Origin: an uncultured Saprospiraceae bacterium
GTDB taxonomy: Bacteria; Bacteroidota; Bacteroidia; Chitinophagales; Saprospiraceae
Assembly: GCA_943788055.1 (NCBI GenBank)
Contig: CALSOU010000001.1
Coordinates: forward strand, 226,198-290,197
Reading direction: 5' to 3'
DNA: 64,000 nt
Every line of letters begins with the position of its first letter. Positions within the stretch are counted from its first letter, which is position 1. Below the pieces are notes generated by a model, which saw only the letters and a program-made list of their open reading frames with translations, did no database searches and was not told the origin of the DNA. A program made the position numbers and the translations under genes. This document shows, one piece after another, positions 37,599 to 46,632 of the stretch.

Positions 37599-38862
37599 AG
37601 TAGTAATTACAGGAATGGGGGTCGTAGCGCCAAATGGAATAGGACTTGATCAATTCCATAAAGCACAAGCAGCCGGAAAATCTGGTATTAAGAAGATCGA
37701 CTTATTTGAAGAACTCAAATTTTCATGTCAAGTAGGTGGAATACCTGAAGTAACACAGGATCTTTTGCAGGAGTATTTTACCCCGCTTGAATTGAGAATG
37801 ATTAATAGTAGTGGAATCAAATATGGAGTGATAGCTGGATTACAAGCATGGAGTGATGCTGGTCTAGAAATCGATAAAGAGGATAACAACTACGATCATG
37901 GAATCATTTTTGGAGCAGGGATTTCAGGAGTGGATAAGTTTAGAGATGCTATTTACAAAGTAGATAAACTTAATGTCAGGCGACTAGGAAGTACTGTAGT
38001 CATAAATACAATGACAAGTGGAGTCAGTGCCTTTCTTAGCGGGAAAATCGGTGCTGGCAACCAAGTAACCACAAATTCTTCAGCCTGCGTAACAGGTACC
38101 GAATCTATCGGAATGGCTTATGATCGTATCCGTGCTGGTCAAGCTGTCCGGATACTCGCTGGGAGTTGTAGTGAAGATGGACCATACATCTGGGGTGGTT
38201 TTGATGCTATGAGAGTCATGAATTATAAATCAAATGACAAGCCAGAAGCTGCCTCTCGACCAATGAGTCAAACAGCTGGTGGATTTATTCCAGGGAGTGG
38301 GGCAGGAGCTATGGTTTTGGAAACCCTAGAAAGTGCGATGAACCGAAATGCCACAATTTATGCTGAAATAGTTGGCCACCATACTAACTCAGGAGGTCAT
38401 CGTAAAGGAGGTACAATGACCGCACCAAATGGTCATGCTGTCCAACGATGTATTGCTGAAACAATCAAGGCGGCGGGCGTCTCAACTTCTGAAATCGACT
38501 ATATCAATGGACACTTGACAGCAACATCAAAAGATGCCTTTGAACTTGAAAACTGGAAAGTAGCTTTAGGGCTCGACCCTCAAGATTTTCCGCTTATTAA
38601 TTCAACGAAATCGACTATCGGTCATTGTTTGTCTGCTGCAGGATCGATAGAATCAGTAGCAACGGTTTTACAAATGAAACATTCTGTTGTTTATCCATCC
38701 ATCAATTGTGAAGATCTGAATGCTGAAATACTAAAATTGCTACCTGAAAGCGCGGTGAATAAGAGTCTTCATGATAAAGAGATCGATATAGCAATCAAAG
38801 CTAGTTTTGGATTTGGGGATGTGAACGGAGCTTTGCTATTCAGAAAATACAAAGATCAATAG
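37591..38862 (+). CDS. Beta-ketoacyl-ACP synthase II-like (FabF/FabB family), PKS operon
   Basis: 423 residues with the full elongating ketosynthase set: Cys166 in TNSSACVTGTES, His308 in INGHLTATSKD (usually NAHGT-T-ND, so this copy has HLT in place of HGT), Lys340 and His345 in STKSTIGHCLSAAG. The Cys-His-His triad is intact, unlike a chain-length factor. It probably condenses malonyl-ACP with an acyl chain for the starter unit, acting with the FabZ-like and FabL-like enzymes. Last gene of the operon; the next gene is convergent. Confidence 0.9.
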   Translation: MTRVVITGMGVVAPNGIGLDQFHKAQAAGKSGIKKIDLFEELKFSCQVGGIPEVTQDLLQEYFTPLELRMINSSGIKYGVIAGLQAWSDAGLEIDKEDNNYDHGIIFGAGISGVDKFRDAIYKVDKLNVRRLGSTVVINTMTSGVSAFLSGKIGAGNQVTTNSSACVTGTESIGMAYDRIRAGQAVRILAGSCSEDGPYIWGGFDAMRVMNYKSNDKPEAASRPMSQTAGGFIPGSGAGAMVLETLESAMNRNATIYAEIVGHHTNSGGHRKGGTMTAPNGHAVQRCIAETIKAAGVSTSEIDYINGHLTATSKDAFELENWKVALGLDPQDFPLINSTKSTIGHCLSAAGSIESVATVLQMKHSVVYPSINCEDLNAEILKLLPESAVNKSLHDKEIDIAIKASFGFGDVNGALLFRKYKDQ

Positions 38863-38875
38863 CGTTGCACGAAAA

Positions 38876-40147
38876 TTATCGAACTAGGCCCTCAAACAAC
38901 CAATTAGCAAGCGCTTGTCTATTACTAGAAAGTAAAATACGTTGCTGATCTTTGGGATTCTTGATATTAGCTAACTCAATAAACACCACTGGTGGGTGTG
39001 TGTAATTTATCATATACAAACCGCGTGACTTAACAGTTCCTTTGTAACCACGTCCCTTTTGATGTTTTTCATATTTCTTTTCGAAAGTCTTATGAATATT
39101 GGTAGCGATTTTCTTACCTGTATTGCTGTTTTTATGGTGATAGAAAAAAACATCTTTTCTAGCGCTCTGGCCAGCAGCATCAACATGGAGTACAACTACA
39201 ACATGCTCTTTATAACCTTTCTTTTTATAACCAGCGTGCAAATTATTTATATGACGAACACGTTGATTTAATCGCTTCTTTTGATTTAGTGGAAGTTTGT
39301 CGTTATCACATCGTTCATCACGATCGCATTTGAGAAATTTGTTATCGCGAATTCCATCATTTTTGTCTTGAATGATCATCTCAACTTGACCACCATGCTG
39401 TCGTAAATTTCGAGCTAGTCTCAAAGCGACATCATAAGCATACTCATCTTCACAAAGTGTTGAGGGACATTCATTACACATGGCACCAGGATCCGGACCT
39501 CCATGTCCACTCACTATATAAAAGACTTTGTCCTTCAAAGTATTATCAACAACTTCAATCTTTTCGTATTCCTTCCCATATAAAGGATCAATTTCATAAG
39601 TTGAATTTATGCCTCCCATAATCTCATTTGGCTCTACAGAATCTCCTTCCTTCATTGTAGCAACGGCCTTACCGTTTGCAGAATCGCTTCGATTCTTGAC
39701 CACAGAAACATCATCGTCTGCAAAACAAGCTAGGAGATGGTGTGGCACCCATAGAAGTTTGCTATCCGCATAGTGGGTTTTACGAACACCCTTAGAGAAG
39801 ATATGCTCATTGTATTCTTTGATTTTGACTGCTCGATCCCATTCTGTTACTTGAATGGAGCTTCTTATTGATTTACCGTCATAATCAAAAATAGTAATGG
39901 GAAGTTTATACTCTCGACCAGCAATGAGATATTGGTCTTTGCTAAAATTATTGAGTCTACTAAACTCATCAATATTACACGTATTATTGACTGCGAAGCG
40001 GCGCAAAAAAGCATGCATCCCTTCGCCTTTCTTTACTTCTGCTGTAAAGTTATAGGGTGCTTTCTTCTCGCTTGATAGTATATTATTCGCTTGTAAATTG
40101 ATCAAGCAAGAAAAAAAGATCATAATCAATAAGTGCCATCTGTACAT
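38876..40147 (-). CDS. N-acetylmuramoyl-L-alanine amidase (Amidase_3) with N-terminal LysM-like region
   Basis: About 423 residues from ATG 40147. That start is chosen because a TACATTTG promoter box (40181-40188) overlaps the earlier in-frame ATG at 40183, and because MYRWHLLIMIFFSCLINLQA makes a proper signal peptide. Residues about 40-100 resemble a LysM module (GMHAFLRRFAVNNTCNIDEFSRLN, YLIAGREYKLP). The catalytic domain (about 200-423) has the zinc ligands in VSGHGGPDPGA, CEDEYAYDVALRLA and VLHVDAA, and the catalytic Glu in VFIELANIKNP. It cleaves the muramoyl-alanine amide bond in peptidoglycan in the periplasm. A cysteine-rich insert (CNECPSTLC, CDRDERC) is unusual. Confidence 0.87.
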   Translation of the reverse strand: MYRWHLLIMIFFSCLINLQANNILSSEKKAPYNFTAEVKKGEGMHAFLRRFAVNNTCNIDEFSRLNNFSKDQYLIAGREYKLPITIFDYDGKSIRSSIQVTEWDRAVKIKEYNEHIFSKGVRKTHYADSKLLWVPHHLLACFADDDVSVVKNRSDSANGKAVATMKEGDSVEPNEIMGGINSTYEIDPLYGKEYEKIEVVDNTLKDKVFYIVSGHGGPDPGAMCNECPSTLCEDEYAYDVALRLARNLRQHGGQVEMIIQDKNDGIRDNKFLKCDRDERCDNDKLPLNQKKRLNQRVRHINNLHAGYKKKGYKEHVVVVLHVDAAGQSARKDVFFYHHKNSNTGKKIATNIHKTFEKKYEKHQKGRGYKGTVKSRGLYMINYTHPPVVFIELANIKNPKDQQRILLSSNRQALANWLFEGLVR

Positions 40148-40180
40148 AAGTTTATATATTATGATTTTCTTTAATATGTG

Positions 40181-40188
40181 CAAATGTA
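40181..40188 (-). promoter_or_regulatory. Bacteroidota -7 box (TACATTTG) for the amidase gene
   Basis: TACATTTG on the minus strand lies 34 bases before ATG 40147 and covers the alternative ATG at 40183, so it decides the start. Confidence 0.5.
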
Positions 40189-40266
40189 AACATTTTCTAT
40201 CTAAGTGCTGAACGATTTCAACAGGAATTATCGTGTACCTACAGGGAAATATCGTTTTTAGTAAAT

Positions 40267-40647
40267 CTAAGTCCTAAATGAATATCCTTTATACGCCCAT
40301 AAGATGAGTAGGGGATGAATGACGAGAAGTCTAAACCATGCGATCCACGGGCTTACGCATAATCCAGCTTCAACACAACTTCCAATTTGGATAAAATAGA
40401 CATGTGAAGGAATGAAAGCAACAAGCATTAGGATAATTAGGACCGCACTTATTTTGCGTGTTCGCTTCATAAGTGATCCTGCTCCCAACATAATCTCGAT
40501 CAGACCGCTGATAGAATTGATAGCTTGAGGATCAGGAAGACTTTCGGGTATAAGGGGAAGATAAAATGATGGGTTTACAAAGTGATTAACACCTGCAAAT
40601 AGATAAAAGGATCCAAAAATCACTACCGACATTCTTTTTAAATCCAT
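40267..40647 (-). CDS. DoxX-like small membrane protein
   Basis: 126 residues with four hydrophobic segments, the first around SVVIFGSFYLFAGVNHFVNP and a later one around AVLIILMLVAFIPSHVYFI. The FAGVNHFVNPSFYLPLIP start and the ISGLIEIMLGAGSLM segment are typical of DoxX/DUF-type membrane proteins of Bacteroidota. The function of these proteins is mostly unknown; some relatives interact with redox enzymes. It overlaps the upstream membrane protein gene by 10 bases, indicating translational coupling. Confidence 0.75.
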   Translation of the reverse strand: MDLKRMSVVIFGSFYLFAGVNHFVNPSFYLPLIPESLPDPQAINSISGLIEIMLGAGSLMKRTRKISAVLIILMLVAFIPSHVYFIQIGSCVEAGLCVSPWIAWFRLLVIHPLLILWAYKGYSFRT

Positions 40648-41045
40648 TTGATCTTTTTCGCGTTGTATGCCGACCTAATAATCAAGAAGAAAGGAATCCA
40701 CCAGATAAAATCATTGGTAATCAGCGTATAGCTAAACTCAAATGGTACTAGCCCTTGAGCATAGTTAAATACAAAGCCAATCGGTCCAAATATCTTGCCC
40801 AGAAAACCCACAACCACAATTGGCCAATGAGTTAGTGGATCTTGCGACGCCCACCAGTAACCTAGACCGTAAACTCCAATCACCATTCCCATACCTTGCC
40901 AGATCATCGGATGTGTTGGTACAGCCATTCCGACTAATTCAAAGAAATGTAATGGAAACAATACTACCCACGCACCCCATAGTAAATTGTAGATTGCGGC
41001 AGCTTTTAAAACCAAGGACATCTGTCTTTCTTTCATACAAAGCAA
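40638..41045 (-). CDS. Small four-helix membrane protein of unknown function
   Basis: 135 residues (or 132 if started at the second ATG, 41036). It is strongly hydrophobic, with about four membrane segments: LKAAAIYNLLWGAWVVLFP, MGMVIGVYGLGYWWA, WPIVVVGFLGKIFGPIGFV and FIWWIPFFLIIRSAY. I recognise no catalytic motif. Similar proteins in Bacteroidota often stand beside DoxX-like genes, as this one does (10-base overlap). It follows miaE by 28 bases on the same strand. Confidence 0.7.
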   Translation of the reverse strand: MLCMKERQMSLVLKAAAIYNLLWGAWVVLFPLHFFELVGMAVPTHPMIWQGMGMVIGVYGLGYWWASQDPLTHWPIVVVGFLGKIFGPIGFVFNYAQGLVPFEFSYTLITNDFIWWIPFFLIIRSAYNAKKIKWI

Positions 41046-41073
41046 ACACAGCAGAGTCTTAAAAGTTATCTAC

Positions 41074-41655
41074 TTAGTGCATTCTGTCACCTCGCAACTC
41101 TAATTCATCCATAATCTCAACTTCCCTTGCAAGGAATTCTTTCCATCTTGCATCTGCTTTCTCTCTACCAGCATACTTTCTTGCTAGCTCGATAAAAAGT
41201 GTGTAATGAGCTGCTTCAGCTACCATAAACTTGTGGTAAAAGTCCTTCAATTCGTCATCTGAAATATTTAGTGACAATATCTTAAATCTTTCACATGAAC
41301 GAGCTTCAATAAGGGCACAAACGAGTAGGTTCTCTAACAATCGATCTTCTCTTGAACCACCTTTTTTCATGAAGTCTCGGAGTAGATTAACATACTGATC
41401 TTTACGTTGCCTTCCCAACTGCAGAGAACGCTTATCCAGCTCTTTCAAAACTAGTCGAAAATGTCCCCATTCCTCGGTCACTATCGGTGCCAATTCTCGG
41501 ACTAACTCTTGTTTTTCGGGAAACTGCTGGATAAGAGAAATACAAGATGTAGCGGCCTTTTGCTCGCAATAAGCATGATCTGTCAAAATAGCCTCTAAAC
41601 TGATCTCAGCTAGATTGACCCAACGTGGGTCTGTTGGTAATTGTAAATGCAGCAT
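41074..41655 (-). CDS. miaE: tRNA-(ms2io6A)-hydroxylase MiaE
   Basis: 193 residues, the usual size of MiaE. The ferritin-like di-iron ligands are visible as EAILTDHAYCEQKAA, EEWGHF (ExxH), EARSCERF and EAAHYTLF (ExxH). The enzyme hydroxylates the isopentenyl group at A37 of certain tRNAs using oxygen. The substrate is prepared by MiaA (encoded at 17611-18519) and MiaB (not in this window). The upstream gene on the same strand ends 22 bases before its ATG, and two membrane protein genes follow, so this looks like a four-gene transcript starting near 42710. Confidence 0.92.
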   Translation of the reverse strand: MLHLQLPTDPRWVNLAEISLEAILTDHAYCEQKAATSCISLIQQFPEKQELVRELAPIVTEEWGHFRLVLKELDKRSLQLGRQRKDQYVNLLRDFMKKGGSREDRLLENLLVCALIEARSCERFKILSLNISDDELKDFYHKFMVAEAAHYTLFIELARKYAGREKADARWKEFLAREVEIMDELELRGDRMH

Positions 41656-41677
41656 TTATTAATGTAATTTGTGTGAG

Positions 41678-42700
41678 TTAATATGGCTCAATGCAAGTTA
41701 TTTGACGCTGTAATACGTCTAGATTATATACTTCGTACTTTTCGTATCCAGAAGTCCACATAATTCCCACAGTATCAATTTCACTCTTTCGCAATCGTTT
41801 ATATTCACTCTTATTCATGAAATAAAACACTTGATATCGCACTTGATTTGTTTGTGGAACAGGAACGCCTTCGGCTTTAGCATATGCGAATAGGTAGGCA
41901 CTTTCTCCATTTAGTAGTTCAAATTTCATGGGGCTCCCAACCTGAATGATACCGTAGTTTTTTATTGCGTCTCTTGATCGAACTAATATTTCAAGTACTA
42001 AAAACTTATCTTTTCCTAACTTCACAAGTGAAACATCTCCAGTCAAAAAAGATTGATCTTTGTAGTACGACTCAAGTTTTTTATGGGTGTAGGAAATCAA
42101 ATTCTCACTATTAGTTTGCACTTTTCTCTGAAGCGAATTGGGATCAACGCCGTCAAAAACTATTTGGCAATCATTATTAGATAAAAGAGCTGCTTCATAG
42201 GCAGTAGTTTCAATATCTAAATATGAAAATTCATCATCCCAATTTGGAGACTTCTCCTTTTGTTTTGACGGGATAGTAGATCTGTGCGTTCCATCTATAG
42301 ATCCCATTATTTCTCTTAATTGATTCTTGGTCGTATTCTTTTGATATGCGGTTGTTAATAGGTCAATATCTGAATTGATCTCTACTACATATAACTCTGC
42401 TTTGTTAATCTCTTGCTGGGTTTCAATTTGCTTTTCTTTAGTTTCGTTGAGGACTCGATCTTCCAGATCACGTATGTTGGACATTAAACTCAAACGATCA
42501 GAATATAGTCGAGATAGCAAACTTGAATAGGCTTTTTCTTGTCTTGAAGACAGCTTTTTCATCCTAGAATCCAAACTAGCAAGTTCTGAAAGGAAAGACT
42601 CCTTTCCAGCTTGACTAGCGATTTCTTGACTTTTGACTTCATGGGCTGAACACAAAACCAAACAAACTAGTATAGTAAGCTTAGCAATCGATTTTATCAT
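41678..42700 (-). CDS. Secreted protein of unknown function with helical N-terminal half
   Basis: About 340 residues from ATG 42700, which begins a signal peptide (MIKSIAKLTILVCLVLCSA). An upstream ATG at 42748 is excluded by the promoter box at 42714-42721. Residues about 25-130 are charged and probably coiled-coil (LASLDSRMKKLSSRQEKAYSS, RVLNETKEKQIETQQEINKAE). The rest is mixed alpha/beta (GDVSLVKLGKDKFLVLEILVRSRDA). I do not recognise a family and assign no function. First gene of the likely transcript containing miaE. Confidence 0.7.
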   Translation of the reverse strand: MIKSIAKLTILVCLVLCSAHEVKSQEIASQAGKESFLSELASLDSRMKKLSSRQEKAYSSLLSRLYSDRLSLMSNIRDLEDRVLNETKEKQIETQQEINKAELYVVEINSDIDLLTTAYQKNTTKNQLREIMGSIDGTHRSTIPSKQKEKSPNWDDEFSYLDIETTAYEAALLSNNDCQIVFDGVDPNSLQRKVQTNSENLISYTHKKLESYYKDQSFLTGDVSLVKLGKDKFLVLEILVRSRDAIKNYGIIQVGSPMKFELLNGESAYLFAYAKAEGVPVPQTNQVRYQVFYFMNKSEYKRLRKSEIDTVGIMWTSGYEKYEVYNLDVLQRQITCIEPY

Positions 42701-42713
42701 ATCAATCATTTCA

Positions 42714-42721
42714 CAAATATA
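42714..42721 (-). promoter_or_regulatory. Bacteroidota -7 box (TATATTTG) upstream of the miaE gene group
   Basis: TATATTTG on the minus strand lies 14 bases before ATG 42700 and inside the possible 5' extension from 42748. It probably gives a very short leader. The box lies within an AT-repeat, so a chance match is possible. Confidence 0.4.
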
Positions 42722-42928
42722 TATATCTTGCTCTAACTTGATTCTCAAGCATCTAGTGTTTTATTCAAATAAATCACTAGATGGTATCTAGATAACAGTT
42801 AGATATCACTATTTTTACTGCTGCCGGATTTTGTCGATTTCATATATTCTCAAAACCAATTATTGATAAAATCACAATACATAGTTTGGTCATACAAATC
42901 TTCAAGTATTCCAAAAAAAATAATCAAG

Positions 42929-45139
42929 ATGAAAATCAATTCCAAAATACTCTTAACGCTCTTGCTTTTCGCTCTATTATCCTCGGGATTTAACACGAAT
43001 ACCGCGCATGCTCAGATTAAAGCGACAAAAATGAAGCAAAGACCACAGTCTATGGAAACACAAATAAAAATAAGCTATCCTCAAACAAGGCAAGATAATT
43101 CTGTGTCAGATAATTATCACGGTACAACCGTCAATGATCCGTACAGGTGGCTTGAAGATGATACTAGCGAAGAAACAATGAATTGGGTCGTCGCCCAAAA
43201 TGAGGTTACAAATTCATATCTAGCGATTATTCCTTTCAAACAGAAAATTAAAGAGCGCTTGACAGCACTTTGGGATTATGAAAAAGTAGGAGCGCCCTTC
43301 AAGGAAGGCGATTGGTATTATTTTTTCAAAAATGACGGTCTCCAAAATCAGTCAGTGCTGTATCGAACTAGAAGAATTGGAGGATCTGCTGAAGTATTTT
43401 TTGATCCTAATAAATTAAGTAGTGATGGAACTAGTTCTTTGGGGGGCTATTCTTTTAGTGAAGATGGTACATATTTTGCCTACGCTGTTTCTGAAGGTGG
43501 ATCAGATTGGAGAACTGCTTATGTAATGAATGTTAATAATAGCGAGAGACTAGACGATACGATTGAGTGGATCAAATTTTCAAGTTTGAGTTGGCAAGGC
43601 AAAGGATTCTTCTACAGTAGATATCCAAGTCCCTACAGAGATGAAGAGCTTTCGGGGCAAAATCAGTATCACAAAGTATATTACCACAGATTAGGTACTG
43701 AACAATCCGAAGACAAGTTGATCATCGAAGACAAAGCAAATCCTTCTAGAAACTTTTATGCGACGACTACTGAAGATGAAAGATATTTAATTATCAGCCC
43801 AGTTGAATCAACAAGCGGTAACGCCTTATATGTTATGGACTTGATGACCAAAGACAGAAAAATAAGAAAAGTGGTCGATAATTTTGAACACGATTTTTCT
43901 GTCATTGATAACGATGGCGAAAGTCTACTTGTACTGACGAATAAAAATGCACCAAATAAGCGCCTCATTAGAATTAGGATGAGTAATTACGCGGAAGCAT
44001 TTTGGGAAGATGTGATTCCTGAAACTATGGAGAATTTGCAGAGTGTATCAATCGTTGGTGGGAAGATGTTTGCTAATTATATTCGTAATGCTAGCACAAG
44101 AATTGCCATTTTTAACCTCAAAGGTACATACCTAAGTGACTTACAACTACCTGGAATTGGTAATTGCGGTGGTATCAGAGGAAAGAAATTAGATAGAGAA
44201 GGATTCTTCAGTTTCACATCGTTCACATACCCAACAACTGTTTTCCGATTAAACGCAGACAAACTAACATATGATGTTTATCAGAAACCTTCTGTTGATT
44301 TCCAACCAGATGATTTTGTTACAAAGCAAGAGTGGTTTGTATCAAAAGATGGAACGAAAATCCCGATGTTCATAACACACAAGAAAGGCTTAAGAATGGA
44401 TGGTTCTAATCCGACATTGCTTTATGGCTACGGTGGTTTTAATATTTCACTTTTACCTTCTTTCAGCTTAACTAGAATTCCTCTTTTGGAGAACGGAGGT
44501 ATATATGTTGTGGCAAATATTAGAGGTGGTGGTGAATTTGGTACTGCTTGGCACAAATCTGGGACACTTGACCAGAAACAAAATGTTTTTGATGACTTCC
44601 AGATGGCTGCAGAGTACCTTATAGAAAAGAAATATACAAGCTCAGCAAAACTTGCAATTGAGGGAGGATCAAATGGAGGTCTACTTGTAGGTGCATGTAT
44701 CACACAGCGTCCAGATTTATACGCAGTAGCATTTCCTTCAGTAGGAGTACTAGATATGCTACGCTATCATAAATTCACAATTGGATGGGCATGGGCAGGT
44801 GACTACGGTAAAAGTGATGATCCCGAAGCATTCGAGTATTTATACAAATACTCACCACTGCACAATATCAAGAAGGCAGATTATCCAGCCACATTGGTTA
44901 CAACTGCTGACCATGACGATCGAGTTGTACCAGCCCACTCATTCAAATTTATTGCGGAATTACAAAAAAAACATACTGGTTTGGATCCCGTTCTTATAAG
45001 AATAGACAAAAGCGCAGGTCATGGTGCAGGAAAACCAACATCAAAAGTTATTGATGAAGCTGCCGACAAACTCAGTTTTATGTTGCACATAATGGGAGAA
45101 CAGTATACTAAAGTTATGGAAGACCCAGATACTAAATAA
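42929..45139 (+). CDS. Prolyl oligopeptidase family serine peptidase (S9A)
   Basis: 736 residues from ATG 42929, which begins a signal peptide (MKINSKILLTLLLFALLSSG...AHAQ). The S9A propeller starts with YHGTTVNDPYRWLEDD. The alpha/beta-hydrolase domain carries the catalytic Ser in EGGSNGGLLVGA, Asp in TADHDDRVVPAHS and His in SAGHGAGKP. YGYGGFNISLLPSF and RGGGEFGTAWHKSG are the oxyanion and lid segments typical of the family. It cleaves short proline-containing peptides, here in the periplasm. The M20 dipeptidase gene follows after 24 bases, so the two could work in sequence on peptides. Confidence 0.93.
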   Translation: MKINSKILLTLLLFALLSSGFNTNTAHAQIKATKMKQRPQSMETQIKISYPQTRQDNSVSDNYHGTTVNDPYRWLEDDTSEETMNWVVAQNEVTNSYLAIIPFKQKIKERLTALWDYEKVGAPFKEGDWYYFFKNDGLQNQSVLYRTRRIGGSAEVFFDPNKLSSDGTSSLGGYSFSEDGTYFAYAVSEGGSDWRTAYVMNVNNSERLDDTIEWIKFSSLSWQGKGFFYSRYPSPYRDEELSGQNQYHKVYYHRLGTEQSEDKLIIEDKANPSRNFYATTTEDERYLIISPVESTSGNALYVMDLMTKDRKIRKVVDNFEHDFSVIDNDGESLLVLTNKNAPNKRLIRIRMSNYAEAFWEDVIPETMENLQSVSIVGGKMFANYIRNASTRIAIFNLKGTYLSDLQLPGIGNCGGIRGKKLDREGFFSFTSFTYPTTVFRLNADKLTYDVYQKPSVDFQPDDFVTKQEWFVSKDGTKIPMFITHKKGLRMDGSNPTLLYGYGGFNISLLPSFSLTRIPLLENGGIYVVANIRGGGEFGTAWHKSGTLDQKQNVFDDFQMAAEYLIEKKYTSSAKLAIEGGSNGGLLVGACITQRPDLYAVAFPSVGVLDMLRYHKFTIGWAWAGDYGKSDDPEAFEYLYKYSPLHNIKKADYPATLVTTADHDDRVVPAHSFKFIAELQKKHTGLDPVLIRIDKSAGHGAGKPTSKVIDEAADKLSFMLHIMGEQYTKVMEDPDTK

Positions 45140-45163
45140 GAAATTAAAATAGTAAAAGAATAA

Positions 45164-46555
45164 ATGGATAAAACACAAGATTACATTTCTAATAAGAAGG
45201 AGCATTTTCTAGAAGAGTTAATGGAATTACTTAGAATTCCAAGCATAAGTGCTGACTCTGCATATTCCAAAGATGTTAGGAAAACTGCTGAGTTTGTTGC
45301 TAACAAATTGAATGCGGCAGGTGCAAATGAAGTTCAACTCTTTGAAACAAAGGGGCATCCGATTGTATATGGAAGCTATTTTGTTTCAGACGACTTACCG
45401 ACGGTTTTAGTTTATGGACATTATGATGTACAGCCACCAGATCCTGTTGAACTTTGGGATTCACCTCCTTTTGAACCTGTCATCAAAAAAACAGACATAC
45501 ATCCTGATGGAGCAATCTTTGCAAGAGGTGCATGTGATGACAAAGGGCAAATGTATATGCATATCAAGGCATTTGAAGCGATGCATGCTTCAGATGAAGT
45601 CGCTTGTAATCTGAAGTTCATGATAGAAGGTGAAGAAGAAGTCGGATCTGAAAATCTTGGGATATTCTGTAAAGAAAATGCAGAGATGCTAGCTTGCGAT
45701 GTAGTTCTTCTCTCTGATACAAGTATTATTGCAAATGATGTTCCTTCGATAAATGTAGGGTTGAGAGGTCTCAGCTACGTAGAAATTGAAGTTCAAGGTC
45801 CTAATAAGGATTTACACTCAGGGGTATATGGTGGAGCAGTCGTTAATCCTATCAATGCTTTGACTGAGATAATTTCTGGTTTGAAAGACGAAAAGGGTAG
45901 AATATCCATTCCTGGTTTTTACAGCGATGTTGCTGAAGTAAGTCTGGAAGAACGGAAAGTAATGGCAGAAGCACCTTTCGACGAAAGCGATTATATGAAA
46001 GGGCTTGGTGTCAATGGTCTTAATGGTGAAGAAGGCTACAGTACCAGAGAGCGCGCCAGTATTCGTCCTACATTAGACGTAAACGGAATTTGGGGAGGAT
46101 ACATCGGTGAAGGTGCAAAAACTGTGTTACCGTCCAAAGCATATGCAAAAGTAAGCATGCGCTTGGTTCCGTATCAAGACCCCGACAAAATTACAGTACT
46201 ATTCAAGAACCATGTTGAAGCAAATGTTCCAGAAGGTGTTCAAGTGACTGTCCATCCCCATCACGGAGGACATCCAGCTGTAACACCAACTGATACTGAT
46301 GAATATCGAGCTGCTTCGAAGGCGATGGAAACCACATATGGAAAGAAACCTATTCCTGAACGTGGAGGTGGAAGTATTCCTATCGTTGCGCTTTTCGAAG
46401 ATGTTTTTGGTGTAAAATCTGTAATGATGGGATTTGGTCTGAATTCAGACGACATTCATAGCCCGAATGAGCATTATGGACTATTTAACTACTATAAAGG
46501 AATTGAGACAATCCCTTACTTTTTTAAGTATTATGCAGATCTTAAGAAAAGCTAG
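45164..46555 (+). CDS. M20-family dipeptidase (metallopeptidase)
   Basis: 463 residues, cytoplasmic (no signal peptide). The zinc site is complete: the His in VYGHYDVQPPDPVELW, the Asp in ARGACDDKGQMYMH, the general-base EE in EGEEEVGSENL, an Asp in LSDTSI, and the final His in DDIHSPNEHYGLFNYYKG. The dimerisation domain lies at about residues 200-350 (GPNKDLHSGVYGG). Members cleave dipeptides including carnosine-like ones. Follows the prolyl oligopeptidase gene by 24 bases and is probably cotranscribed with it. Confidence 0.92.
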   Translation: MDKTQDYISNKKEHFLEELMELLRIPSISADSAYSKDVRKTAEFVANKLNAAGANEVQLFETKGHPIVYGSYFVSDDLPTVLVYGHYDVQPPDPVELWDSPPFEPVIKKTDIHPDGAIFARGACDDKGQMYMHIKAFEAMHASDEVACNLKFMIEGEEEVGSENLGIFCKENAEMLACDVVLLSDTSIIANDVPSINVGLRGLSYVEIEVQGPNKDLHSGVYGGAVVNPINALTEIISGLKDEKGRISIPGFYSDVAEVSLEERKVMAEAPFDESDYMKGLGVNGLNGEEGYSTRERASIRPTLDVNGIWGGYIGEGAKTVLPSKAYAKVSMRLVPYQDPDKITVLFKNHVEANVPEGVQVTVHPHHGGHPAVTPTDTDEYRAASKAMETTYGKKPIPERGGGSIPIVALFEDVFGVKSVMMGFGLNSDDIHSPNEHYGLFNYYKGIETIPYFFKYYADLKKS

Positions 46556-46632
46556 GAACTATTGTTTTGAATTAGGTATTGTTTTTGATTAACACTACCA
46601 TTGATTAACTCACTATACAAACAAAGTAAATA

